Of a stretch of 64,000 bases of DNA, positions 10,615 through 18,685 are shown piece after piece (the first letter of the stretch is position 1; the number at the start of each line of letters is the position of its first letter). Under the pieces are notes generated by a model. It saw nothing but the letters and a program-made list of their open reading frames with translations. It was not told the origin of the DNA and did no database searches. Source of the DNA: Lactobacillus sp. W8174. Lineage in GTDB: Bacteria; Bacillota; Bacilli; Lactobacillales; Lactobacillaceae. Made by a program: the position numbers and the translations under genes. The DNA is taken from assembly GCF_016100975.1 (NCBI RefSeq), contig NZ_JACFRN010000001.1:248001-312000 (forward strand), written 5' to 3'.

Positions 10615-10657
10615 AAAAACCTGATTACGGAAATTTTCCGCAATCAGGTTTTTCTTT
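10615..10657. terminator. Bidirectional terminator downstream of the P-type ATPase gene
   Basis: AAAAACCTGATT (10615-10626) and AATCAGGTTTTT (10642-10653) form a 12-bp stem extended by GGAAA/TTTCC inside. There are A and T tracts on the two sides, so it can stop transcripts from either strand. Confidence 0.85.
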
Positions 10658-10671
10658 ATTTAAATTTAAAA

Positions 10672-12945
10672 TTAACGATTCTTCATTATTGGTTGATAGA
10701 ATAAATCAATAACAATTGCGGCTATCAAGGCAATGGCAAAGGTAAGTAATATATTTGTCCAGCTTATTTTTGTCATAGCTATACCAAATAATGCCAAGAT
10801 GACAGTTAGAAGGACGTCTCCTAATTGCGTCAAACCAACTGCTTTAGAAGGATAATCCTGCCAAAAGTATTTCTTAGTTCTTGTAATTAAGACGATAAAC
10901 ATTGCACTCAAAACCAGGTAAACATAAACCATCGTTGATACAGTACCATGACTATAGCCGTGCATATTAAGATAGGCAATAGCAGCAATCCCAATAGCAG
11001 TCCAACCGAAAGCTAATGAAAAAGCAATTTTAGCTAATTTAGCCATATTCCAGTTCTCTGGTTTATAGGTGATGTGCGTTCTATCAGTACCAATCATCAT
11101 TGTTACCATATTATTCATAATTGTGTAAATGACCATAGCGTTTAAGGCCATTGGAATGTAGTTAAAGAAAAGGTAGCCAAATGTTAAGAGCATTGTTAAT
11201 TGTGCAGTTCTGGCTAACTTTGTTAAGGACCAGGTAGTCATTCTTTGGTACACTCTGTGTCCAGCGTCAAGTATTTTTACTATTGAAGATAAACCGTCAT
11301 TTAAAAGTACCATTTTACCAGATCGTTTGGCTACATCAGCTGCATTAGAGACCGCTATACCAACTTCAGCTTGCTTTAGAGCAGGAGAATCATTCACGCC
11401 ATCTCCTGTCATACCTACTATATAACCTTTCTTCTGGAAGAATTTAACCATGCGCAATTTATCTTCTGGTAAAACGTCTGCAATACCGGCCAGTTTGCTG
11501 GTATCTGTTTGGTCAGTAAAATCACGAATAGAAATTACCTCCCCTTGCAAGTCAACCTGCTTTGCCACTGCAATAGCAGTTTTCTGATTATCTCCAGTCA
11601 GCATAATCGGCTTTACTCCCCGTTTTCTGAGCTCTTCGAGGGCAGCTTTGGAATCAGATCGCACCATATCTTGCAAAATGAAAACACCAGCCAGCTTATC
11701 ATCAATTAACAAGGCTACCGAACGTCCAGCGCTGAAATCTATTTCTTTTGCCTTTTCGTTAGCATCTTGATCAATTAACGAAAGTTGTTTAAATGAACCT
11801 AGTTTAATATTATGGCCATCACAGATTGCCATAGAATAGCCGGTGCTTGAAGTAAAAGGCGTAAATTTAGAAGCTGACTTGATGCTTAATCCTTGTTTTT
11901 TAACATATTCATCAATTGCAGTATCAATAAGTTTTTTGTTTCTCTGATCCGTAGCGGCTGATGCTAATTGCAGAACATCATTATTATTCATTGAACTGAA
12001 ATTGGTCCACTGACCGACTGCCGTTTTATTTTCCGTAATTGTTCCTGTCTTGTCTAACAGGATCAAATTAAGGTTTGCTGCATCTTGAATACCGGTTAAA
12101 TCAGAAGTTAATACACCTTCTTTACTTAAACGAGTTGCTTCAAAGGAGTTAGAAAGTGCAAATGTAGAAGGCATAGCAACTGGTATTGAAGCTATAAACA
12201 TCATTGCTAAAAATGGCAGCATGTTAATAAGATTATTCAAGTCACCGCCCTTAAAGAAAGAAGCAATGACAATTACTAAGGTTAAAATTCCGTCAAGAAT
12301 GCATAGATAATAAATAATTTTAGTTAGCAGTTGCTGCAAGTGACCAGGAGCTGCAGAATTATTAATTAGATTAATTGTCTTACCGGAACGTGAATCTGCA
12401 CCTGTGGCAGTAACGACGGCCAAACCATTTCCTTCAGTTACAGTAGTACCGGCAAAGGCTGTATCTTGTGGATTTTTTCGCACAGTTCTTGCTTCACCTG
12501 TAATTGAACTCTCGTCCGTAGAAATTTGTCCATCGATCAGCTTCACATCAGCAGCCAAGACGTCACCAGCTTGCATACTGATTAAGTCACCCGGGACTAA
12601 ATATTTTGAATCAAAATTTTGCCACTGCCCATCTCGTTGAACAGAAATGGTAGGAGTCAATTTGTGTGAAATATTATTTAGAACACGTCTTGACTGCTTT
12701 TTCTTAGAGGCACCATTCCAGGCGGCAAAAAGGAGCATCAAAAGCACAAATAATGATTGTATCCATTTTCCTAGCACACACTCTAAAAGTAGAGCAGCTT
12801 CAAGAATCCACGCTGATAAATTCCACAACTTGGATAGAAACTCTTTAAAAAAGTTGAATTGAGGCTCAGGCACCTCATTTAATCCTTTTTTCTGCAAAAG
12901 TTTATCTGCTTCGGCTTGAGTTAAGCCTTCAATTTTTTCAGACAT
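10672..12945 (-). CDS. P-type ATPase, probable proton-efflux (P3A-like) cation pump
   Basis: A 757-residue P-type ATPase. The actuator loop has SSITGEA at 149-151 (TGE). The phosphorylation motif LLDKTGT has Asp 298. The hinge motif MTGDGVNDSPALK follows around residue 490. There are two N-terminal helices, a pair before the P domain (PVAMPSTFALS) and several C-terminal helices. The short N-terminus starts directly with a cation-ATPase N domain, with no heavy-metal-binding domain and no CPx motif, so it is not a copper or zinc pump. Overall it resembles plasma-membrane H+-ATPases of the P3A type found in lactobacilli. The ion is inferred from family. Ribosome site TAAGGAAG precedes the start. 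Confidence 0.8.
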   Translation of the reverse strand: MSEKIEGLTQAEADKLLQKKGLNEVPEPQFNFFKEFLSKLWNLSAWILEAALLLECVLGKWIQSLFVLLMLLFAAWNGASKKKQSRRVLNNISHKLTPTISVQRDGQWQNFDSKYLVPGDLISMQAGDVLAADVKLIDGQISTDESSITGEARTVRKNPQDTAFAGTTVTEGNGLAVVTATGADSRSGKTINLINNSAAPGHLQQLLTKIIYYLCILDGILTLVIVIASFFKGGDLNNLINMLPFLAMMFIASIPVAMPSTFALSNSFEATRLSKEGVLTSDLTGIQDAANLNLILLDKTGTITENKTAVGQWTNFSSMNNNDVLQLASAATDQRNKKLIDTAIDEYVKKQGLSIKSASKFTPFTSSTGYSMAICDGHNIKLGSFKQLSLIDQDANEKAKEIDFSAGRSVALLIDDKLAGVFILQDMVRSDSKAALEELRKRGVKPIMLTGDNQKTAIAVAKQVDLQGEVISIRDFTDQTDTSKLAGIADVLPEDKLRMVKFFQKKGYIVGMTGDGVNDSPALKQAEVGIAVSNAADVAKRSGKMVLLNDGLSSIVKILDAGHRVYQRMTTWSLTKLARTAQLTMLLTFGYLFFNYIPMALNAMVIYTIMNNMVTMMIGTDRTHITYKPENWNMAKLAKIAFSLAFGWTAIGIAAIAYLNMHGYSHGTVSTMVYVYLVLSAMFIVLITRTKKYFWQDYPSKAVGLTQLGDVLLTVILALFGIAMTKISWTNILLTFAIALIAAIVIDLFYQPIMKNR

Positions 12946-13024
12946 AATTTTACTTCCTTAGTTATTAATACTTTATTTAAAGTAGCATAAAAAACTTACT
13001 TTTGCTAGCAAATTAAGATTATCA

Positions 13025-13053
13025 TTGACAAGATTACTTTAATTTATTATTTA
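13025..13053 (+). promoter_or_regulatory. Promoter of the YxeA-like gene
   Basis: TTGACA at 13025-13030, 17 bases, TATTTA at 13048-13053. The region between 12946 and 13176 is the divergent control region for the ATPase and this gene. Confidence 0.45.
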
Positions 13054-13176
13054 AAATAATCATAAAAAAGTGTAAAATAGGTATAGTAGTGTATTAGTAC
13101 ACTTGAATTTAAATATGTTTCCTAAAAGGAATTTCAAAAGAAAGTCTATTCCTAAAAGTTAGATAAAGGAGATATC

Positions 13177-13512
13177 ATGTTCGAAAAATTTTTGGTTCCA
13201 GTTTATGTCTTTTTTCTGATTATAACTAACCAAATTCCATTGGATCACAATTCTTGGATTGATAGAGCTAATCCTGCTATTCCAGAAGTAACTAGTTATG
13301 CTAAAGTCAAAAAAAATACGCAAAATTATCTAAACGTTCAGGCCTATAATCCTGAAACTGGTAAAAAATTACCATATAAAATTGAAAGAGTAGGTGGTTT
13401 TGATCCAAGTAGACAATATATTAAGATCGACCACAAGGGACAGTACGTGAGAAAAATTGTCTATATCTCCGAAAGTACTTACTTAAAAGCAATTAGTCAA
13501 AAAGACGACTAG
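13177..13512 (+). CDS. YxeA/DUF1093-like small exported protein
   Basis: A 111-residue protein with one N-terminal hydrophobic segment (about residues 5-18, LVPVYVFFLIITNQ). It is probably a signal anchor or a signal peptide with no clear cleavage site. The rest has the strand pattern of YxeA proteins: a Tyr-rich first strand (SYAKVKKN), a central NPETGKKLPYKIER, and a YIKIDHKGQYVRKIVYIS ending. Assignment to the DUF1093 family is by pattern only, and function is unknown. AAGGAG precedes the ATG. It converges on eno and shares its terminator. Confidence 0.6.
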   Translation: MFEKFLVPVYVFFLIITNQIPLDHNSWIDRANPAIPEVTSYAKVKKNTQNYLNVQAYNPETGKKLPYKIERVGGFDPSRQYIKIDHKGQYVRKIVYISESTYLKAISQKDD

Positions 13513-13529
13513 CCATAAAAATGGCACAA

Positions 13530-13557
13530 AAAAAGCCTGCATTATTGCAGGCTTTTT
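13530..13557. terminator. Bidirectional terminator between the YxeA-like gene and eno
   Basis: AAAAAGCCTGCA (13530-13541), 4-base loop, TGCAGGCTTTTT (13546-13557). A perfect 12-bp stem usable on both strands. Confidence 0.9.
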
Positions 13558-13568
13558 GAGTTTAAAAA

Positions 13569-14855
13569 CTAATCTTTGTCAACACTGTCTGGAAAAGTAG
13601 CTAGACGCTCGCCTTCACCAAGATCTTCTTCAATTTCGAGCAAACGGTTGTATTTTTCAACACGTTCTGAACGAGCAGGCGCACCAGTCTTAAGCTGACC
13701 ACCGTTAACAGCAACGGCAAAGTCAGCGATGAATGTGTCACCAGTTTCACCGGAACGGTGAGAAATCATAGTGTTGTAACCGTTCTTACGTGAAAGACGG
13801 ATAGTTTCCAAAGTTTCAGTAACAGTACCGATTTGGTTTAACTTGATTAATGAAGCGTTACCGGCACCTTCCTTGATAGCTTTAGTCAAAAGCTTAGGAT
13901 TAGTACAAATGAAGTCATCCAAAACAATTTGAATTCTGTCCTTGTGGCTTTGAGTAAACTTAATCATGCCGTCAACATCGTTTTCATCATATGGGTCTTC
14001 AATTGAAATTAATTCTGGGAATTCGTCAAGTAACTTGTCGTAGTATTGAGCTAATTCTTCGTCATCAAAGACTTTACCTTCAAAGTGATACTTGCCATCT
14101 TCTTTGTTGTAGAAGTATGAAGCAGCACAGTCACAGGCAATAGCAATGTCTTCGCCTGGCTTGTAACCAGCCTTAACGATAGCGTCATGTAAAGCTTGCA
14201 AAGCTTCTTCAGAGTTCTTCATGTTAGGAGCGAAACCACCTTCGTCGCCGAGGCCAGTTTCGTAACCCATGTCTTCAAGAACTTTCTTCAAAGTATGGTA
14301 AGTGTTAACGATCTTTTCAAAACCATCACGGAAAGAAGTCTTCTTAACTGGGGTAATCATGAATTCTTGAACGTCGATACCATTGTCAGCGTGCTCACCA
14401 CCGTTAATAACGTTATGGAAAGTTTGTGGCATTTCAAGATCGGTGCCGCCAAGGTATCTGTATAAAGGTTGGTGGCTGTCTTTTGCTGCAGCAGCTGCAG
14501 TAGCCATTGATACGCCTAAAATAGCGTTGGCACCAAGTTCAGCCTTGTTAGGGGTGCCATCTAAGTCGATCATTACACGGTCAATGTTTGGTTGATCATG
14601 TGGATCCAAGCCTTTTAATGCCTTAGCAATTTTAGTATTGACGTTTTCAACGGCTTTGGAAACACCTTTACCGCCTACACGACTGCCGCCATCACGTAAT
14701 TCAACTGCTTCGTTTTCACCAGTTGAAGCACCTGATGGAACTTCAGCTTTACCAACAACACCGTTTGATAAGGTTACAAAAGCCTCAACAGTTGGGTTAC
14801 CACGTGAATCATAGATTTCCAGTGCATGAACATTTTCAATGACTGATTTTAACAT
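13569..14855 (-). CDS. eno: Enolase
   Basis: A 428-residue enolase converting 2-phosphoglycerate to phosphoenolpyruvate in glycolysis. Visible motifs are SRGNPTVEAFV at the N-terminus, PSGASTGENEAVELRDG, NVINGGEHADN, GLGDEGGFAPN, the metal ligand region ISIEDPYDENDVDGM and the signature LIKLNQIGTVTETL with SHRSGETGDTFIADFAV. Length fits the family. It is expressed alone, leftward, with an AGGAGG ribosome site 9 bases before the start. Several inverted repeats lie in its leader or promoter region (14880-14965). Confidence 0.97.
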   Translation of the reverse strand: MLKSVIENVHALEIYDSRGNPTVEAFVTLSNGVVGKAEVPSGASTGENEAVELRDGGSRVGGKGVSKAVENVNTKIAKALKGLDPHDQPNIDRVMIDLDGTPNKAELGANAILGVSMATAAAAAKDSHQPLYRYLGGTDLEMPQTFHNVINGGEHADNGIDVQEFMITPVKKTSFRDGFEKIVNTYHTLKKVLEDMGYETGLGDEGGFAPNMKNSEEALQALHDAIVKAGYKPGEDIAIACDCAASYFYNKEDGKYHFEGKVFDDEELAQYYDKLLDEFPELISIEDPYDENDVDGMIKFTQSHKDRIQIVLDDFICTNPKLLTKAIKEGAGNASLIKLNQIGTVTETLETIRLSRKNGYNTMISHRSGETGDTFIADFAVAVNGGQLKTGAPARSERVEKYNRLLEIEEDLGEGERLATFPDSVDKD

Positions 14856-14911
14856 CTAAAAACCTCCTAAATAATAAATGCTGTACTAATTTTTATAAGT
14901 ACATACATTAG

Positions 14912-14962
14912 TGGAGCAACTGCTCCATATCTACATCACAAATTTTAGCCTAAGTTTGTGAT
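14912..14962. repeat. Two adjacent inverted repeats upstream of eno
   Basis: TGGAGCA-AC-TGCTCCA at 14912-14927 (16-base near-perfect palindrome) and ATCACAAA / TTTGTGAT at 14935-14962 (8-bp arms, 12-base loop). They lie 57-107 bases upstream of the eno start, in the gap before the DegV gene. They could be operators or leader hairpins. Confidence 0.6.
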
Positions 14963-15099
14963 TATGTAAACATTTGTAACCGATTTCTAATGTTAAAAAA
15001 TATTAAAAAATTTTTTATCGCTTTTTTTTGGTATTTGATTTATTATTTAGCTATATATTTTTTTAGATATATAGTTTATTTATATAAGGATACACAAAT

Positions 15100-15930
15100 A
15101 TGGATAAAGTAAAGTTAATAATAGACTCTGGCTCAAATGACAGAGCAAATGAAAATCTGACTGTAGTGCCATTAACAATGACAATTGCAGGAAAAGATTT
15201 TGTTGATGACGAAAATCTTGATATCGATGAGTTCATCAGCAGTATGGAGAAAAATACGGAGGAAGGAAAAACTTCCTGTCCCAGCATTAATGAATGGCTA
15301 GAAGCTTTAAAAGGAACTAAATTTGCAATAATGATAACAATTACTAGTGGCCTTAGTGGCAGTTTTTCATCTGCTTTTCAAGCTAAACAAATATATGAAA
15401 AAGATCACCCTGATAGCCATGTAATTGTGATTGATTCAAGGACTGCTGGCCCAGAAATTTCAGTTATTTTACAAAAAATTCGTAAATTGGCTAATAGCAA
15501 AATTCGTTTTGTAGATTTGGAACAAAAAATATCCGATTATAAGACACACACACATTTGTTATTCGTATTAAAATCACTGCATAATTTAGCACTCAATGGG
15601 CGAGTTAATATGGCTGTGGCTAAAGTCGCTAAAGTTTTAAATATTGATGTGGTTGGTACTGCTAGTGAGGAGGGTAAGCTAGAGCCTTTGGCAAAAGTAC
15701 GAGGAATAAAGCGTGCTTTTAAAGAAGTCCTGAAATTAATGAGTGAAATGAAATACAAAGGTGGTAATTTAATTATTGATCATTGTAAAAATGAAAAAGA
15801 TGCTGAAAGTTTAAAAGCAAAAATTTTAGCACTTTATCCAGAAGCAGAGATCAAAATTCGCTCAATGAGGGGACTTTGCACGTTTTATGCCGAAGAAGGC
15901 AGTTTGATGGTTGGTTTTGACGATTTGTAA
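15100..15930 (+). CDS. DegV family fatty-acid-binding protein
   Basis: A 276-residue DegV protein. The N-terminus KVKLIIDSGSNDRANENL, the segment EEGKTSCPSINEW and the ITSGLSGSFSSAFQAK loop are the fatty-acid-pocket signatures. The C-terminal domain has the usual GKLEPLAKVRGIKRAFKEV and ends FYAEEGSLMVGF. DegV (FakB-type) proteins bind a fatty acid for phosphorylation by FakA; no fakA lies nearby. Length matches the family. It is transcribed alone, divergent from eno. Confidence 0.85.
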   Translation: MDKVKLIIDSGSNDRANENLTVVPLTMTIAGKDFVDDENLDIDEFISSMEKNTEEGKTSCPSINEWLEALKGTKFAIMITITSGLSGSFSSAFQAKQIYEKDHPDSHVIVIDSRTAGPEISVILQKIRKLANSKIRFVDLEQKISDYKTHTHLLFVLKSLHNLALNGRVNMAVAKVAKVLNIDVVGTASEEGKLEPLAKVRGIKRAFKEVLKLMSEMKYKGGNLIIDHCKNEKDAESLKAKILALYPEAEIKIRSMRGLCTFYAEEGSLMVGFDDL

Positions 15931-16000
15931 TTTATTTGCAAATAAAAAATTCCTTTTTTACACTTGTTCTCTATATAACAGAATATAAAAAAAGGTGATT

Positions 16001-16034
16001 TAGCCCTAACTTAATAAAGTTAGGACTATTTTTT
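16001..16034 (+). terminator. Terminator after the DegV gene
   Basis: TAGCCCTAACTT (16001-16012) pairs with AAGTTAGGACTA (16017-16028) with one mismatch, followed by six T. Confidence 0.8.
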
Positions 16035-16043
16035 ATTTATTAA

Positions 16044-16057
16044 TGTAAGCGCTTTAT
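16044..16057 (+). promoter_or_regulatory. cre-like catabolite site 1 upstream of the lactate permease
   Basis: TGTAAGCGCTTTAT matches the CcpA consensus TGWAANCGNTNWCA at 12 of 14 positions. It lies just upstream of the promoter. Confidence 0.6.
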
Positions 16058-16085
16058 TATAAAAGATTGTGAAGTTAAATTCATC

Positions 16086-16114
16086 TTCAAAAGCGCTTAA
16101 CATAGTGCTATAAT
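16086..16114 (+). promoter_or_regulatory. Promoter of the lactate permease, overlapped by a cre-like core
   Basis: TTCAAA (16086-16091), 17 bases, TATAAT (16109-16114). The spacer contains AAAAGCGCTTAACA, a weaker cre-like word with the same AGCGCTT core. Confidence 0.6.
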
Positions 16115-16120
16115 GAAATT

Positions 16121-16134
16121 AGATAGCGCTTACA
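16121..16134 (-). promoter_or_regulatory. cre-like catabolite site 2, just downstream of the -10
   Basis: On the minus strand it reads TGTAAGCGCTATCT, 13 of 14 positions of TGWAANCGNTNWCA. It sits over the expected transcription start, where CcpA binding would block initiation or elongation. Confidence 0.65.
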
Positions 16135-16241
16135 TCACAAACTCATATAGTGTTGTCTAATAAGTTTTATCAAGTTCTATGTTAGAAAGTGAGAGAAATC
16201 AATCTGGTTTTTGCTAAATTGATTTCGTCGGAGGAATAAAA

Positions 16242-17795
16242 ATGGATATACTTAAAACAGTCCTTGCGATCATCCCTATCGTTTGGCTGATACTTTCCTT
16301 GGGTGTTTTTCGCATTCGAGGAGATTTGTCGTGCTTAATCGGCTTTGCTTTATCAATAATTCTCAGTATTGTCGGTTTCCACTTTTCGTTTTCAAACAGT
16401 ATTACCGCTGGAATTGACGGCATAATTATGGCTTTATGGCCAATAATTTATGTTATTATTTCCGCTCTGTTTATCTACAATATCAGTAGAAAATCAGGAG
16501 GAATGGATACAATAATGTCTATGTTAACTTCAATTACTAAGGATATGAGATTCTTAGTATTAATCTTAGCATGGGGATTAGGCGGATTCTTGGAAGCCAT
16601 TGCCGGTTTCGGTACTGCGGTAGCGATTCCTGCAAGTATCTTAATTATGTTGGGCATGAGTCCTATTAAAGCAGCTGTGGTTTGTTTGGTAGCAAACACT
16701 GCTCCTACTGCTTTTGGTGCCGTTGGTTTGCCAGTAACAACTCTGGCTAAAGTAACAGGTTTGGGAGTTACTGAATTAGGTTATTTAATTGCTATACAAT
16801 TATTTGTTTTAATGATGATAGTTCCATTCGTTTTGGTCATGATGACTGAAGGTAAGGGACTTAAGTCATTTAAAGGAAAAGGTGTTTTGGTTTGCACCCT
16901 GGTAGCTGGTTTAACATTTGCAGTTCCAGAAATTTTCATTACTAAATATTTAGGTCCTGAACTACCATCAATTGTAGGTTCAATAGTTTGTCTGCTATGT
17001 TTAGTAGTTATTATTAAGAAATACAGCAGCAAAGATGAAACTGAATCTGCTGGTACTGAAAAAGACGATAAGGCTCCTATTTCCACTGCTGATAAAATTA
17101 AGGCTTGGGTACCATTTATTTTGGTATTTTGCTTTATCATTTTCACTTCATCAATGTTCCCAGCAATTCATAATGCACTTGCAAGCGTTAAAACCAGTTT
17201 CCACTTCTATAATGGTGCAAATGCCAAGCCAGTTGACATTGACTGGTTGTCATCACCGGGTACTTTGATTTTACTGTCAAGTATCATTGGTGGTGCTATC
17301 CAAGGTTTGTCATTTAAGGAAATGTTTTCCGTTTTGACAAGTACGATCAAGCAATTAGTTAAAACAATTATCACAGTTTGTTCTATTGTGGGCCTGTCCA
17401 AAGTAATGGGTTACAGCGGAATGATTGATGTCATTGCAGTTAGCCTCGTAACTTTAACTGGTGCCTTTTACCCAGTAATTTCACCAATCATTGGTGTTCT
17501 AGGTATCTTTATCACTGGTAGTGATACTTCAGCTAATGTTCTCTTTGGTGAATTGCAAGTACAAGCTGCCCACGCACTGAAAGTAAGTCCATACTGGCTA
17601 GCAGCTGCTAACATGGTTGGTGCTACCGCTGGTAAGATGCTTTCACCACAGAACATCGCAATTGCTACAGGAGCTACTGGTCTTGAGGGTAAAGAAGGAG
17701 TTATTCTTAAGAAAGCTTTGCCGCATTGTGCATGGTACACTGCATTATTGTGTGTGATCGTGTTTGTGTTAGGAAAGATGCTTAGTTTCCTATAA
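16242..17795 (+). CDS. L-lactate permease (LctP/LldP family)
   Basis: A 517-residue polytopic membrane protein with about 12-14 hydrophobic segments. Family signatures visible include GFLEAIAGFGTAVAIPAS near residue 110, ANTAPTAFGAVGLPVTTLA near 155, ITGSDTSANVLFGELQ near 425 and ATGATGLEGKEG near 475. It moves L-lactate (and glycolate-type acids) with protons across the cytoplasmic membrane. AGGAGG... (CGGAGGAAT) precedes the ATG. Single gene with promoter and three cre-like sites, so it should be repressed when preferred sugars are present. The gap 15931-16241 holds the preceding terminator and these sites. Confidence 0.9.
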   Translation: MDILKTVLAIIPIVWLILSLGVFRIRGDLSCLIGFALSIILSIVGFHFSFSNSITAGIDGIIMALWPIIYVIISALFIYNISRKSGGMDTIMSMLTSITKDMRFLVLILAWGLGGFLEAIAGFGTAVAIPASILIMLGMSPIKAAVVCLVANTAPTAFGAVGLPVTTLAKVTGLGVTELGYLIAIQLFVLMMIVPFVLVMMTEGKGLKSFKGKGVLVCTLVAGLTFAVPEIFITKYLGPELPSIVGSIVCLLCLVVIIKKYSSKDETESAGTEKDDKAPISTADKIKAWVPFILVFCFIIFTSSMFPAIHNALASVKTSFHFYNGANAKPVDIDWLSSPGTLILLSSIIGGAIQGLSFKEMFSVLTSTIKQLVKTIITVCSIVGLSKVMGYSGMIDVIAVSLVTLTGAFYPVISPIIGVLGIFITGSDTSANVLFGELQVQAAHALKVSPYWLAAANMVGATAGKMLSPQNIAIATGATGLEGKEGVILKKALPHCAWYTALLCVIVFVLGKMLSFL

Positions 17796-17827
17796 TTTAA
17801 TTGTATAAAATAACTGTTGATAAGCAA

Positions 17828-17864
17828 AAAACAACCTCAAACCAAAAGTTTGGGGTTGTTTTGT
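17828..17864. terminator. Bidirectional terminator between lactate permease and PAP2 gene
   Basis: AAAACAACCTCAAAC (17828-17842) pairs with GTTTGGGGTTGTTTT (17848-17862) with one G-T pair. Confidence 0.85.
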
Positions 17865-17866
17865 TC

Positions 17867-18448
17867 TTAAATAACCATTAAAAGTAATTGTTGAGAAATA
17901 CTAAAACAAAAGACGGCTAGAGAAGTGGCCCCGATAATATCTGATGGAAAGTGAGCCTTAAGACTGATACGAGAAATTACAACCATCAGCCAAATTGCCA
18001 GCAAAATCCATAAAAGTCTATTTCCTAATCGTCCTGCAAAAAGTCGCCAAATGATTAAAGCCATAACAGTGCTACCTAAGACATGACCACTTGGAAAACT
18101 ATAGCCTTCTTCTAAATCTGAATGTAGGATTGGCCGTTTTCTGCGCATCCATTTTTTTAAAAAGATACCAATCAGATCAGTAAAGCCTAAAGTAAATAAT
18201 GCCCAAAAAGCTAGTAAACTTTCATTATTACTGATTAAAAAACTTGCCAGAAATACATCCAAAACAACTAAAAGTTTGGGATCGTTTATAAATGCAATAA
18301 TCTGCCAGCCGATTCCATCGCGTCTTCTGATTAATTTATGATGAAGCCAGTGATCAAATAAATTGAAACGTCGTGAATTTCTGACATTAAAGATAAGTAG
18401 TATTAGTATTAGAGCAGACAATGTTTCTACCCAAAAGTTAATATTCAA
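17867..18448 (-). CDS. PAP2 family membrane phosphatase
   Basis: A 193-residue membrane protein with about five hydrophobic segments. The three phosphatase motifs are visible: KKWMRRKRP (around residue 100), FPSGH (residue ~121) and a C-terminal SRISLKAHFPSDIIG (around 165). The family removes phosphate from lipid phosphates such as undecaprenyl pyrophosphate or phosphatidylglycerol phosphate; the lipid here is not known. It is convergent with the lactate permease gene and monocistronic. Confidence 0.85.
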   Translation of the reverse strand: MNINFWVETLSALILILLIFNVRNSRRFNLFDHWLHHKLIRRRDGIGWQIIAFINDPKLLVVLDVFLASFLISNNESLLAFWALFTLGFTDLIGIFLKKWMRRKRPILHSDLEEGYSFPSGHVLGSTVMALIIWRLFAGRLGNRLLWILLAIWLMVVISRISLKAHFPSDIIGATSLAVFCFSISQQLLLMVI

Positions 18449-18619
18449 ATCGAATCCCTACCTATAATTTGTATTCGATTATATTTTAACAGTAACGAGG
18501 CAAAGCGTAGAAATTAAAATCTACTCTTGAGCAAAACTTAAGATTTGTAATTTAAAGGAAATTCAGAATTTGAACTTTACTAAAATTAGTTTTAGCAAGG
18601 TAATTACTTTTAAAAAAGC

Positions 18620-18647
18620 TTGACTTTAATTAAAACCAACTTAAAAT
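18620..18647 (+). promoter_or_regulatory. Promoter of the duplicated membrane protein gene
   Basis: TTGACT (18620-18625), 16 bases, TAAAAT (18642-18647), 39 bases before ATG 18686, with AGGAGG between. Confidence 0.5.
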
Positions 18648-18685
18648 TATCATTATCAAGTTAGGGCGTAATTTAGGAGGAAAAA

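Noticed and set aside
15585-15612. CIRCE-like word (TTTAGCACTC...GAGTTAA) inside the DegV gene
   Set aside because: Spacing is 7 rather than 9 bases, the right arm is poor, and it lies in coding sequence far from a promoter.
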